Assembly: GCA_009667805.1 (NCBI GenBank)
Contig: CM019065.1
Location: forward strand, 156,727,322 to 156,791,321
Reading direction: 5' to 3'
DNA: 64,000 bases
DNA from: Leptobrachium leishanense
Lineage: Eukaryota > Chordata > Amphibia > Anura > Megophryidae
The position numbers and the translations under genes are program-made. Shown piece after piece: positions 52,407 to 63,020 of this stretch. Under the pieces are notes generated by a model. It made no database searches and was not told the DNA's origin. It saw nothing but the letters and a program-made list of their open reading frames with translations. Every line of letters begins with the position of its first letter. Position 1 is the first letter of the stretch.

Positions 52407-53009
52407 TCAAGGTAACCGAGGTCCAAGATCAACAACCTTTTCCCTGGAGTAATCAATCTGAGGTTCATATTTAAAACCAGACAAATACTTATTAGTCCAA
52501 GGCATTGATCTCATTTGCGACTCATTAACGTAGGGGTTATTAGATGCATACTTTATTACAGCCTTGCTACTGATTCGGGGATGAGTTTGACGATACTTTT
52601 TTCCAGCTTTGCTTACTTGTGTTTTCCTAATCGCATCTGTAAATCTTTTTCTGCGTTTTTTCCCTCTTTTCCCTTTAACTGTTGTTACAGTAGAAGAAGT
52701 GATTTGGGGCTGGGGCACTATGCAGGAGAGATCTGGTTCACAATCCGTTGGCTCAGTGCTGGCGGGTGATTGAAATTCATAATGGAATATATCCCTCACC
52801 ACCTTGAGTCCAGAAGCAGTTCCATAGGTGGAAGGTGTGGACATGTTGGTGAGGTAGCTTAGGTTTAATGCTGTAAGGATCCCCAGACGCTCCTGAGTGA
52901 AGGAGAGCAACGTCTGCCAGTTTGAACTGACATGATGGTATGTGAGGCAAGTGGCAGTTGGAGCAGCTTTTTTTTTCAGGTGGGGAGAGGGAGCATAACT
53001 CCTTAGCAT
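52407..53009 (-). pseudogene. probable Helitron N-terminal region remnant
   Basis: 200 codons rich in basic residues (KGKRGKKRRKRFTDAIRKTQ) with a YRQTHPRISSKAVIKYASNN repeat pattern like the N-terminal tyrosine/HP repeats of some Helitron proteins. It lies just upstream of the helicase piece in the same strand and just inside the Helitron 5' end. The Rep nuclease and most of the helicase are missing between the two. The function assignment is inference. Confidence 0.5.
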
Positions 53010-53212
53010 CAGAGCGTGTTACTAACTAATGCTCTGATAGTCATTTTGCAAAATCCTTTCTTAGTGAGCACCTAGAAGCCGAGAGGAACATACGTGCCGA
53101 ATTTCAAGTTTGTAGACTTTACGGTTCTGGAGATATCGTGATTACGGGCGAGCGGCATTTCACTTTTATATATATAGATATATAACTCCTCTCATGTCAT
53201 TGGACATAGTGG

Positions 53213-54327
53213 CCCCTATTACACGCTTCGCGCAGTGCATTTGCGTGCGCGCAAATGCGCTTTTGCGCGAGGACAAAACCATTTGTGCGGGATGTCGTAG
53301 TACGATGTTCGCGCAAACAATGCGCGTTATCGTCTACCGCGATTGACCCTGCGCAAACCCAGCGCGAGTGCAAGATCGTGCGCGCATCCTATACTTAACA
53401 TTGTGAGCGCAAATGCAATAGTGCGGATTTTATTACGATCTTCGCGCAAAGTCGTACGAGCGACGCTTGTGCGAATTTTTGTAATGTCTTTGAAAACTTG
53501 GTGTTAGCTGCAAATATGATAGTTGTTGCCGAAACGAAATAACTCCGCAATAAAAAAAAATACAGCACAGTACATTTACACATTCTACACATACCCAAAC
53601 ATCAAAAATTAATAATTTGTCAAAAATGTTTTTGCTGCAGCACATATACACAGATTGACTTTGACAGGCGCAACAAGCCTGTTAAAGCATAGGAAGGGTT
53701 ATTTTACGGTGAGAACAATAAAGCTGTGGAATTCTCTGCCTGTTGAGGTGGTTGGGTCAGAGTCTGTACAGACTTTTAAAAAACGACTGGATGACTTCCT
53801 GCAGACACAGAATATTAAGGGTTATAATTTTTAATATGTGGGTAAAAGCTTCTTGATCCAAGGAGAAATCTGACTGCCATTCTGGGGTCAAGAAGGAATT
53901 TTTTCCCAGTATGTTGCATATTGGCAAGCATTTCAGACTGGGTTTTTTGCCTTCTTTTGGATCAACAGCAGTAGGTTATGTGGGAGAGGCTGAACCCGAT
54001 GGACGCATGTCTTTTTTCAGCCTATATAACTATGTAACTATGTAACTATGTAACTATGTAACAACCTAACTTTAGAAAATGGTGGTTCTTAATTCTGATT
54101 GGCTGAATCCCGTGAAAAAACAGTATGCCCACCGATTCCTGCACACAACGTTCATTTGCGCACGAATTTGCGCGTTGGATTTGCGCACAAAAAAAAAAAC
54201 CTGAAGGCTGAAAAAATGCGCTCGGATCGGAATGCCGAGTTAATTTTTGCGCAATAAGGTTTTTTTGCGTGCGCAAAAACAAATGCGCTGCGCGAGCGCA
54301 TTTGCGCGAAGCGTGTAATAGGGGCCA
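53213..54327. mobile_element. GGCCCCTATTACACGC inverted-repeat element
   Basis: It starts GGCCCCTATTACACGCTTCG and ends CGAAGCGTGTAATAGGGGCC, perfect inverted repeats, flanked by AGT on both sides. GGCCC-type ends and a 3-bp duplication suggest PIF/Harbinger, but AGT is not the usual TWA. CpG-rich arms; a CR1 tail is nested inside. A partial copy is at 32827. Confidence 0.75.
53686..54062 (+). mobile_element. 5'-truncated CR1-like LINE 3' end
   Basis: Codons at 53702-53834 read FTVRTIKLWNSLPVEVVGSE, SVQTFKKRLDDFLQTQ and NIKGYNF then TAA, the typical CR1 C-terminus. The 3'UTR ends in an 8-bp tandem repeat (ACTATGTA)n at 54028-54062, the CR1-type tail. Confidence 0.85.
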
Positions 54328-54516
54328 GTATGTCTGTTGACGTTGAAATGGTTGGAAGTGGTTTTCATGTTATTTTTCAATCCTTGTATGCTGTTCCTGT
54401 TTCATGTTAACTAGTATCAATCTAAGTCTGACTTCGATCATTTGACATTATCCTACAGATATGATATGATTCGCTTGGTAAGTTCTGAAGTTAGTATTTG
54501 TCTCTTCATCTTCCAG

Positions 54517-54658
54517 TGGTGATCTACAGGTTTCCGGCAGCGCACATTGCACCTTTAACACAGCTCAGAAAGCTGTTGGAAAAGACAATTTCACACTAAT
54601 CCCAGAGGGAACCAATGGAGCTGAGGAAAGAATGAGCATTGTTTGGGACAGAGCTGTG
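54517..54658 (+). CDS. dpysl2: dpysl2 exon 10
   Basis: A 142-nt exon between CTTCCAG and GTGCGT, a weaker but GT donor. It completes the Cys codon split in exon 9 and reads [20 protein letters not shown], then [20 protein letters not shown] and IVWDRAV (human residues 323-370). The perfect join across 11 kb of repeats shows the insertions left splicing intact. Confidence 0.96.
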
Positions 54659-55722
54659 GTGCGTATATAATGCCAGGCCTGAAAAGAGGACTTGTGGGGT
54701 GGGGGTGGGGCTGGGGCAAACATCTGTGAGAGAACAAGTGCATAGTAAGTAGTGTCATAGGAGGGTTTATTTAATAAATATATGAATGCAATATTAACCA
54801 GCACTTTTTTTCTTAAAGGTAAAAAAAATAGAATTAATATGACTTGTTGCAAGCATCCCACATTTTTTTATGTCAATTGCAGAGTAGACGCACACAACGA
54901 CTTGACTATATGGCAAAACATTTATTACACATGCATTAAATATCCAACAAAGTGTGTATGTGTGTGTGTGTATAAATATATAAAGTTTATTATTGCAGAA
55001 GCCATTTGCACATCACAACAATTCAAAGAACTGAATCCAGGAGCTCCTGTGCTACGTTCCCCATATGCAGCAAGGAACTCTGGGTAGGACATGCAAATGA
55101 CCTCTGGCTCACTTTTTTGCATCCTGGGTCTGTTTTTACACAGAACCCTTAAATCAATGCCACGCCATACTAGATGGCTATTTTTTAGCAGAGATCAGGT
55201 TTATGCAACTGGTCAAAGCCACTCCTAGGACAGCGCTGTTTTGGGTTTATTGGACCCTCATCAGCTAGGAGCTAGGCATGACCAGTTGCAGTGGATGCTT
55301 GGACCCGTAGGGTAAATCCGTGCACACAAGGGTTGTGATGGAGGACAAAAAATGAGATAAAAAACCTCCACGCTATAATTAAGTTTCACCTTGGTATGTT
55401 TATATGTAATTATATATATTTAAATCAATTAAAAAATCTTTAAGTACAATTTAATCCATGTTTCACTGTTCAGATCTGATGGAAAATAACAAAATGGTAT
55501 GCTTAGAACGACAAAGTGTTGACTGAATCACAGTAGTCACATTAATGTATGGTTTGAAGCTGATTGTGACTTGATGTAACATGTTTTATTTGCTGTCCAT
55601 ATTCCATTGTAAAATGGAGCATAATTACACTGGTCAGAGTAGGAAAGTGGTGCTCTGATAATTATTTATGTAGGGATCATATACAACTCCTATATTTTAT
55701 ATCTATATTGGTCTTTCTATAG
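54659..55722. other. dpysl2 intron 10
   Basis: No gene. It contains a (TG)n microsatellite at 54951-54971. The remainder is ordinary AT-rich intron. Confidence 0.5.
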
Positions 55723-55902
<180 letters not shown>

Positions 55903-56013
55903 TGAAATGAACTATCCTAGTAAATCCATAAGCTGTCCTAGCTATAACTTTTTCAAAGTGCTGAAGGTTTCTATGTGTTCTTCTATTCTAATCTCACGTT
56001 TGTCACAATCTAG

Positions 56014-56193
56014 GCTTTGGAGTATAATATCTTTGAAGGAATGGAGTGTCGAGGAAGTCCCCTTGTGGTCATAAGCCAGGGCAAAATTGTTGTCGAGGAT
56101 GGGAATATTCATGCTCCTGAAGGATCAGGACGTTTTGTTCCCAGGAAACCGTTCCCTGACTATGTCTACAAACGAATTAAGGCCCGGAGCAGG
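56014..56193 (+). CDS. dpysl2: dpysl2 exon 12
   Basis: A 180-nt exon between AATCTAG and GTGAGT, phase 0 at both ends. It reads [20 protein letters not shown], then [20 protein letters not shown] and [20 protein letters not shown] (human residues 428-487). It completes the globular domain; the unstructured tail starts in the next exon. Confidence 0.96.
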
Positions 56194-56339
56194 GTGAGTC
56201 TACCTAATAGTGTTGGAGAATTTGCATGATTATTTTGAGAGAACTTGTGACATTACTGTGCTTGTACAGAGACAATGTAGATTGTAGATTTGAATTCTGA
56301 AACCTTAACAGCCAATTAAAAGAAAATACTGTCAGCTAA

Positions 56340-56531
<192 letters not shown>

Positions 56532-56877
56532 TGACAAATAAAATAACGGTGGCATTAATGCATTATTGTCCTTCACTGTTCGTAGGGTAACACTTCACAA
56601 AACCTAATAAACCTACTTTGGATTCAATACTATTTTCAAAGTTGCACTATTGACTGTAAAGTACATCTATATAAACGGTAACTTAAGGGGGGCAAGTTTC
56701 TATTTCGTAAAGTTGTGCTTTGCACACACTTTGTGGAGATTGTTTACAAGCATGCATTGCATAAGTTGCATAATATGTATATCTATATGGGTTATTTTCA
56801 CATTAAAACATATTTTAAAGTGTTGATGCATCTCAATAACCTTACTGTGAAATTGGTACACAGAAGCCCATCACCTA

Positions 56878-58309
56878 CAGTGGATAGCAAAAGTCTACAC
56901 ACCCCTGTTAAAATGTCAGGTTTCTGTGATGTAAAAAAATGAGACAAAGATAAATAATTTCAGAACATCTTCCACCTTTTAATGTGACCTATAAACTGTA
57001 CAACTAGACTGAAACCAAAACTGAAATCTTTTAGGTGGAGGGAGGAAAACTAAAAAAAAAAAATAATACGGTTGCATAAGTGCGCACACCCTCTTATAAC
57101 TGGGGTTGTAGCTGTGCTCAGAATTAAGCAACAACATTCAAAATCATGTTAAATAGGTGTCAGTACATACCTGCCATCATTTAAAGTGCCTCTGATTAAC
57201 CCCAAATAAAGTTCAGCTGTTCTAGTAGGTCTTTCCTGACATTTTCTTAGTCGCATCCTACAGCAAAAGTCATGGACCACAGAGAAGCTTCCAAAGCATC
57301 AGAGGGATCTCATTGTTAAAAGGTATCAGTCAGGAGAAGACACAAAAGAATTTCCAAGACCTTAGATATGCCATGGAACACAGTAAAGATATTCACCATC
57401 AAGTGGAGAAAATATGGCACCACGGTGACATTACCAAGCCTTTTCTTACGAAGAAAAATATCCAAACCCGGCTAAATTTTTCAAAAACCCAAACGCATGT
57501 GGGAAAATGGGTTCTGGTCTGGTGAAACCAAGGTTGAACTTTTTGGCCAGAATTCCAAAAGATATGTTTGGTGAAAAAACAACACTGCACATGACCAAAA
57601 GAACACCATACCCACAGTGAAGCACGGTGGTGGCAGCATCATGCTTATGGGCCATTTTTCTTCAGCTGGAACTGGGGCCTTAGTCAAGGTAGAGGGAATT
57701 ATGAACAGTTCCAAATACCAGTCAATATTGGCCCAAAATCTTCAGGCTTCTGCTAGAAAGCTGAACATGAAGAGGAACTTCATCTTTCAGCATGACAACG
57801 ACCCAAAACATACATCCAAATCAACAAAGGAACGGCTTCACCAGAAGAAGATTAAAGTTTTGGAATGGCCCAGCCAGAGCCCAGACCTGAATCCCATCGT
57901 AAATCTGTGGGGTGATCTGAAGAGGGCTGTGCACAGGAGATGCCCTCGCAATCTGACAGATTTGGTGTGTTTTTTGCAAAGAAGAGTAGGCAAATATTGC
58001 TCAGTCAAGATGTGCCATGTTGAGACTCGTACCCAAAAAGACTGCGTGCTGTAATAAGAACATAAGGGGCTTCAAAGTATTACCAGTAGTTTAAGGGTAT
58101 GCGAAACTTATTATGCAACCATATTCTTTTAGTTTTTTATTTTTCCTCCCTCCACCTAAAAGATTTAAATTTGTTTTCATTGAGTTGTACATTTTATAGG
58201 TCACAATAAAGGTGGAAAAAGTTCTGAAATGATTTCTCTTTGTCTCACATTTTTACAGCACAGAAACATGAAATGTTAACAGGGGTGTGTAGACTTTTTC
58301 TATCCACTG
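56878..58309 (+). mobile_element. Tc1-like DNA transposon with TA TSD
   Basis: It starts CAGTGGATAGCAAAAGTCTA and ends TAGACTTTTTCTATCCACTG, inverted repeats, flanked by TA (56876-56877 and 58310-58311). The 1432-bp length fits Tc1/mariner elements. A second inner repeat pair (CCTCCACCTAAAAGATTT at 58147, complement near 57031) marks longer inverted repeats. It lies in dpysl2 intron 13. Confidence 0.92.
57240..58054 (+). pseudogene. Tc1-like transposase, inactive
   Basis: Pieces in shifted frames: LKGISQEKTQKNFQ near 57316, then [38 protein letters not shown] and [15 protein letters not shown]. The first catalytic Asp of the DDE triad (normally in WSDETKV) is Gly (TCTGGTGAAACC at about 57515), and the third acidic residue (normally NPIENLW) is Val. 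Only the middle Asp (HDNDPKH) remains. Frameshifts separate the pieces. Confidence 0.9.
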
Positions 58310-58904
58310 TACTGTGTAATTGTGCTATGACTTGAACTAGGTTAGGAGCAAGAGTAGTGGGTGGGGGTGAAAAGAACTGTGAACTAAATTATTTAGTGGA
58401 GCAATATAAGGTTAATGAAGGAGTATGTTATATTAAGATATAAAGGGTAAGTTACAGACGATGACCCATCAAATAATGAATGCAATGAAACCGCTATACA
58501 ATTGCAATAAGAAGGAGGTGGAAAAACCTTTTGTACATCAGTTAGCTTGTTATTGTCATTGATGTGCGCAGCCCCATACATTAGAGTGTGCACCCATAGA
58601 ACATTTATTAACTGAAAACTTATGTTTAGAATATATTTGCACAAAATTCACATTTTCTATCAGAAATAACAAGCCTATAATCAGAGACACAGTCAGCTTT
58701 TATGCTGTTCATCTCGAGTCAGCTAAGGGACATCTAAAATGTTAATGTAAGAGGTGAAAGAGGACCACTTCATCCAACATTAGGGTGTGCCTGGGCACAC
58801 CAGGCACACCCCTTTACGCACGCCGATGGTTATTGTATTATCACTGTGTCTTGTTTTCAATAAACACAATAAAAAGTGAGATGAGGAAATAAAAGGAAAA
58901 CTAA

Positions 58905-59827
58905 CAGGGTTATTCAAAGAGCTCCGAATTGCTTGAGAAAGGTAACCGAACGCTGAAAATAAGCGTTCGGTTTCCTTTCCTGGCCATTCGGCTATCCAGA
59001 GAGCAGGCAATTCGCCAAATCCTGGTGAATTGCCTGCACATACGGTGCCTGTTCGGTGCCTGTTCGAGGGCAGTGAATTCCCCATGAAAAAGCACTGCTT
59101 CGGCTATTCAGAGAACACAAACCAGCAGTGAAAGGTTCCCCTAATGCCCTGCCATTCGGTGGTTTAATTCGGCAAGTTAATTCAGGAGAATCCCATAGGC
59201 TTCAATGTTAAAAATATTCCCGTTTTAATTCAATATCTAATAAACCGTTCATTATAAAATTCTGCAGTAAAGAGTTTCTTTATTTATAGATTTTTTAGGA
59301 TACTTTAAGCATTTTTCATATTTTTATTTTTTTTTAAAAGTCCGATTTTTATTCTTTTATTTTTTTTAGTTTACTTATTTTTTCTGTAACAGACCTTTTT
59401 ATTATCATTCCCTGGACCTCATATGCAAACTTCAGACATTTTCGCTCAGTAGTTTCTTTGCAAACAGCTTTTCACTTTCACATTCATACAAACTGTTTTG
59501 CTAATTTATTCTCCTCCCTCTGTCTGCGGTTTCGGTCTTTTTCTCTGCTTTTTCCGGCAGCTTCGCTGCGTGTGAACGGCTCCTGCTCGGGTTTTTCAGG
59601 TGTCTGCGACGGGTTAATCCAGATGTTTTTGCGTGTTTTCGGCGTGCATTCGGCAGGTTTTGCGGTTACTTTTCGTCAGGTTTGCGGCAGCTTTTCCCTG
59701 CAATTCGGGGACCCTGTGGTACTTGCTGAATACATCGCAGGGTCACCGAAATGGGATCGGCAACACGAACCGAATTGAAGAGAACGAAAAGTCACCGAAT
59801 GTGCGGGGTTATCTTTGGATAACCCTG
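58905..59827. mobile_element. CAGGGTTATTC element, inverted relative to the 41496 copy
   Basis: Termini CAGGGTTATTCAAAGAGC and TTTGGATAACCCTG are flanked by TAA on both sides (58902-58904 and 59828-59830). It aligns as the reverse complement of 41496-42395. The shared short frame lies here on the plus strand (59458-59778). Confidence 0.85.
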
Positions 59828-60097
59828 TAAGTTATAAAGGAAGAGCGCATGGATGAAGATACATGGATCAGTGAGAGGTGGGATTATATCACAGAAAAAT
59901 AGAGAAGAGCTCATTGGAGAAGGATGATAGAATCTTGGAAAAGAAAAGCCATAGCCAACGCATAGATATTTTTCCAGATGTTTTGTCTGGAGTAAATGAG
60001 TGTCTTTCCTGATCCTTGGGAATAAATGGACAGTAGCGCCACTTAAAGGACTGATGTGGGACGAGTGAGTAATCGTAATTGTAAATTTGTTCGTTTA

Positions 60098-60160
60098 TAA
60101 AGTATATTAACATGAAGGATACATTGAGATTTCTCTTGCTTTCAAGTATGTCCTGCAGAC
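60098..60160 (+). repeat. copy of dispersed ACCAGGAAGG repeat
   Basis: AAGTATATTAACATGAAGGA, TACATTGAGATTTCTC and TTTCAAGTATGTCCTGC match 14915-14980 with a few changes. Confidence 0.5.
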
Positions 60161-60430
60161 CTCTCACATTTTCTTATCAATACATGTGCTTAACCTAGCA
60201 AAGTGAGGCTAAATGATTACTCATGATAAAATTGGAATAATGTTGTGGCAAGGTGTCCAACATGAAAACTTTAACGATGGTTTTAATTTCTCAGTTCCAT
60301 TGCACAAGTCTATATTTATCACTAGAATTGTGTCAGAATTACACCGGTTATGGATGCAAACATAGGATCACCTTTCAGATGTTCTCTCAATTTTAGCAAC
60401 TATTAAATTGTATTCCTTTTTTTTTTGCAG

Positions 60431-60522
60431 GTGCTCAGGTGGATGACAATGTCCCTCGGCGTACTACACAGCGCATAGTGGCGCCTCCTGGTGGTCGTGC
60501 CAATATTACCAGCCTTGGTTAA
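60431..60522 (+). CDS. dpysl2: dpysl2 exon 14, C-terminus and stop
   Basis: The acceptor is TTTTTTGCAG. The exon completes Gly and reads [20 protein letters not shown] then GRANITSLG before TAA at 60520-60522. The Thr targeted by Rho kinase in mammals (T555 in PRRTTQR) is kept. The C-terminal [13 protein letters not shown] matches DPYSL2. Confidence 0.96.
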
Positions 60523-60751
60523 GTTTCAACTCTAACGACTACCTCTGCCCCAGGATTCTGCTCCTTTTTCAAGTTGAACAAAGTCCGAAAGGGTTACCAG
60601 TTCCTGACATTTGTTATAGTCTTGTGGGCAGTGACTTCTCTAGGAGCAAAATCAGACTGACCGGGAGATGCTTTTTAACAACTAACATATATTTAAATAT
60701 GTTCTTAGTGACATTCCTATATGTACGTGTATATGTGTGTGTGTATCTCTA

Positions 60752-60783
<32 letters not shown>

Positions 60784-61835
60784 ATTCACATACACAGCCA
60801 GTCACACTGACAAATACATAACTGTACATGCAAATGAAGGTGTGTATCAGTTTGTATGTTTACATGTGTGTAAATAGATATATATGCATATATTAGTGTA
60901 CACACACATAATCTCCTAGCTTTTACTCTGGCGAGTTAAAGCCAAGATGCAAGGTCTGTACGTCCTAGGGAAACTCCAGCTGGCTCCCTCTCCCTCATCC
61001 TTTTAACCCCATGCTTCTTCTGGATCCCCTAGTTCCCTTTTTTGTGCTGCAGAGGATGGCGACAGTAAAGTACATCAAGGCCATGCCATATAACACATAT
61101 GGTGTAGAGATTTAGCCACTAAACTTGGAATTAGAATTTCACTTTAGCAGATGGAAAAAAACCACATAAATGTGATATGCACAATGTATCTCCAAAAGAG
61201 ATGCAACATTCTGCAAGAAGATGGTGTCAGTTGAACCTATTATATTTGGACATCTCAGGTCCCTAAAATTCTATTCTAGTTTGTTGTTCAATGATACATG
61301 TCACATATTTCTAACAGGGCACCAAGTAGGGGAAAAACCCAGGAAGGGAGATGGGTACCATCAAGACAGAAAAAAATGTTGCTACTCTCTTGCTTTATTT
61401 TGAGTTTGAGTTTTACCTGGAATACTCTCTCCGCTAACCATTGTACTTATCTAGCAATGTGTAGCATTCATTGTGCGTACCCTAAAACTGCAAAGAATGT
61501 AGTTGACGCTTGAAGGCCAATTATTTTTTGTCTAAGCAGATGAAAGTGTCAAGGCTGGAGGCAGGATCAGGAAGGGGATCTCGGTGTTGATAATCCAGGG
61601 TAGATGTTTCAGTCAACCCAATTTTAACCTATTGTGGGATTTGTGGTTGTGTACCTGAGTGCAGGAGGTGTTGTGCTAATGCTTTTAAGTGTGTGTAGAA
61701 TGAAAATGTGCTCTTTTTCTCTCCCCAACGATGTCTTAAATAGCAAAAGATAGTCTTGTGTCTTCCCTCCCGTAAACACTTTGTGTTCTGATTTCTTACC
61801 ACAGCGTCCACTAATAAACGGTTGTGCTTTCAAAT
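60523..61835 (+). other. dpysl2: dpysl2 3'UTR
   Basis: About 1.3 kb of non-coding sequence follows the stop codon up to the first good poly(A) signal. It contains a (TG)n/(TA)n microsatellite at about 60730-60785. The end is inferred from the AATAAA at 61813, followed by a TTTTTTGTGTC element at about 61843. A later AATAAA at about 62402 could give a longer form. Confidence 0.6.
61813..61818 (+). promoter_or_regulatory. candidate poly(A) signal of dpysl2
   Basis: AATAAA lies 1.29 kb after the stop codon. A CA dinucleotide about 13 nt later and a GT/T-rich element about 25-30 nt later make a standard vertebrate cleavage site. Confidence 0.6.
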
Positions 61836-62763
61836 CATGACTTTTTTGTGTCTTTTTTTACTAGACGCACATCATAAAAAATTCACTATCAGTGCTTCAC
61901 AACATTTGCTCTCAACTTGAACAGTCTCAGTATGGCTCATAGCAAGCGTACATTGATTCTACAAGACTGTCAAAAGGAAAGAAAGAAAAATTGGGATTAC
62001 GGACATCGGCCTAAAATGGAGACTAACATATAGCCGAAGAAAAACCATACGTTAGGGTTAAAACCACTAGTAAAACGATTGAAAAGTTTGAAAACCGGTT
62101 TCCAATATTCAAATAAAATTTTGACAATTTGATATCTAAATTTTTCTTTCAGGTGTTGCTGGAGACTGCATTCCATGGTTCTCTGTGAGCCACTGGACAC
62201 TACACCTAGTGACCGATAACAATTATTAGAAGTTCTTCAAATATACATTTATAAGTGTTCTTAGAATTTTTTCTAATTCAAATGTGGTTAGAGCATATTC
62301 CCTGCCAAATCAGGGTAAAATGTATGTGCTTCCTTTTATTCTTTATGTGGCATATGCTCAAATTCAAAGAACAATGAGCCCTATTCATATGTAGTTGATA
62401 GAATAAAGGCTCAAGCTGTTAAAATTATGGCTGCCACCTTTAATCGCTTGAGAGGTAATGTGTTCTTCACCTCTGGTAGCAATTTGGTGAAGGCAGTGTG
62501 ATCCACTGCTTCTTATCTCTATGCAGAAGCAAATAGTTCCCAGTTTTCTTCTGTGGGCCTAGCACTATTCTGGTTCCATGATGCTTGTCTTCAGAGAGTC
62601 TGTGATGTTCCCCAGGACAGACCTGGTAGGATCCCTGGTGACAGACCTCTAAAACCTCTGATTCTTAGGATGGTCGGGACCACTAACCCTAAACCTCTAG
62701 CAGCCACAAAGGCCAGGGAAAAAGCACCAGCAACAAACCCCACAGACCAGAGATCTATGTAAT
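61836..62763. other. downstream of dpysl2, no gene seen
   Basis: AT-rich sequence with an alternative AATAAA near 62402. No exon signals or recognisable repeats. Confidence 0.4.
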
Positions 62764-63020
62764 TAGTGTATTGCGCTACAGTATTTGGCAGGATGAAAAG
62801 CGCACCAGAACAACACCAGGCGGCAGACACAACAGGCAGGGGCACAGAGAGAGAGAGTAGTCGTTATAACATACCGGGTCAGCAATGAATAGACACTGTG
62901 TAGTGTGCTACTGTATGTGGCAGGATCGAAAGCACACACCAGCAGCACCAGGCAGTAGATACAACAGGCAGGGGCACAGAGAGAGAATCATTGTATAGGC
63001 AGGCAAGTTCGGCAACAGAT
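62764..63020. repeat. two-copy tandem duplication of about 128 bp
   Basis: TGGCAGGATGAAAAGCGCAC through CAACAGGCAGGGGCACAGAG is repeated at about 62920-62985 with roughly 80-85% identity. Adjoining GC-rich DNA (63110-63290) looks transposon-derived; the class is not recognised. Confidence 0.6.

Larger units (their letters stand above)
43599..53178 (-). mobile_element. Helitron, expanded by nested insertions
   Basis: Read on the minus strand it starts TCTATATATATAAAAGTG (53178, preceded by A). It ends with an imperfect CCCG...CGGG hairpin, then TATCCAGCTAA (43599), followed by T. 5'-TC, 3'-CTRR and insertion between A and T are Helitron rules. It encodes remnants of a Helitron protein (51947-53009). 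Its own DNA is 43599-43818 and 51954-53178; the rest is nested elements. It makes up most of dpysl2 intron 9. Confidence 0.8.

Noticed and set aside
57446..57714. Minus-strand ORFs over the Tc1 transposon
   Set aside because: They are shadows of the decayed transposase reading on the plus strand.
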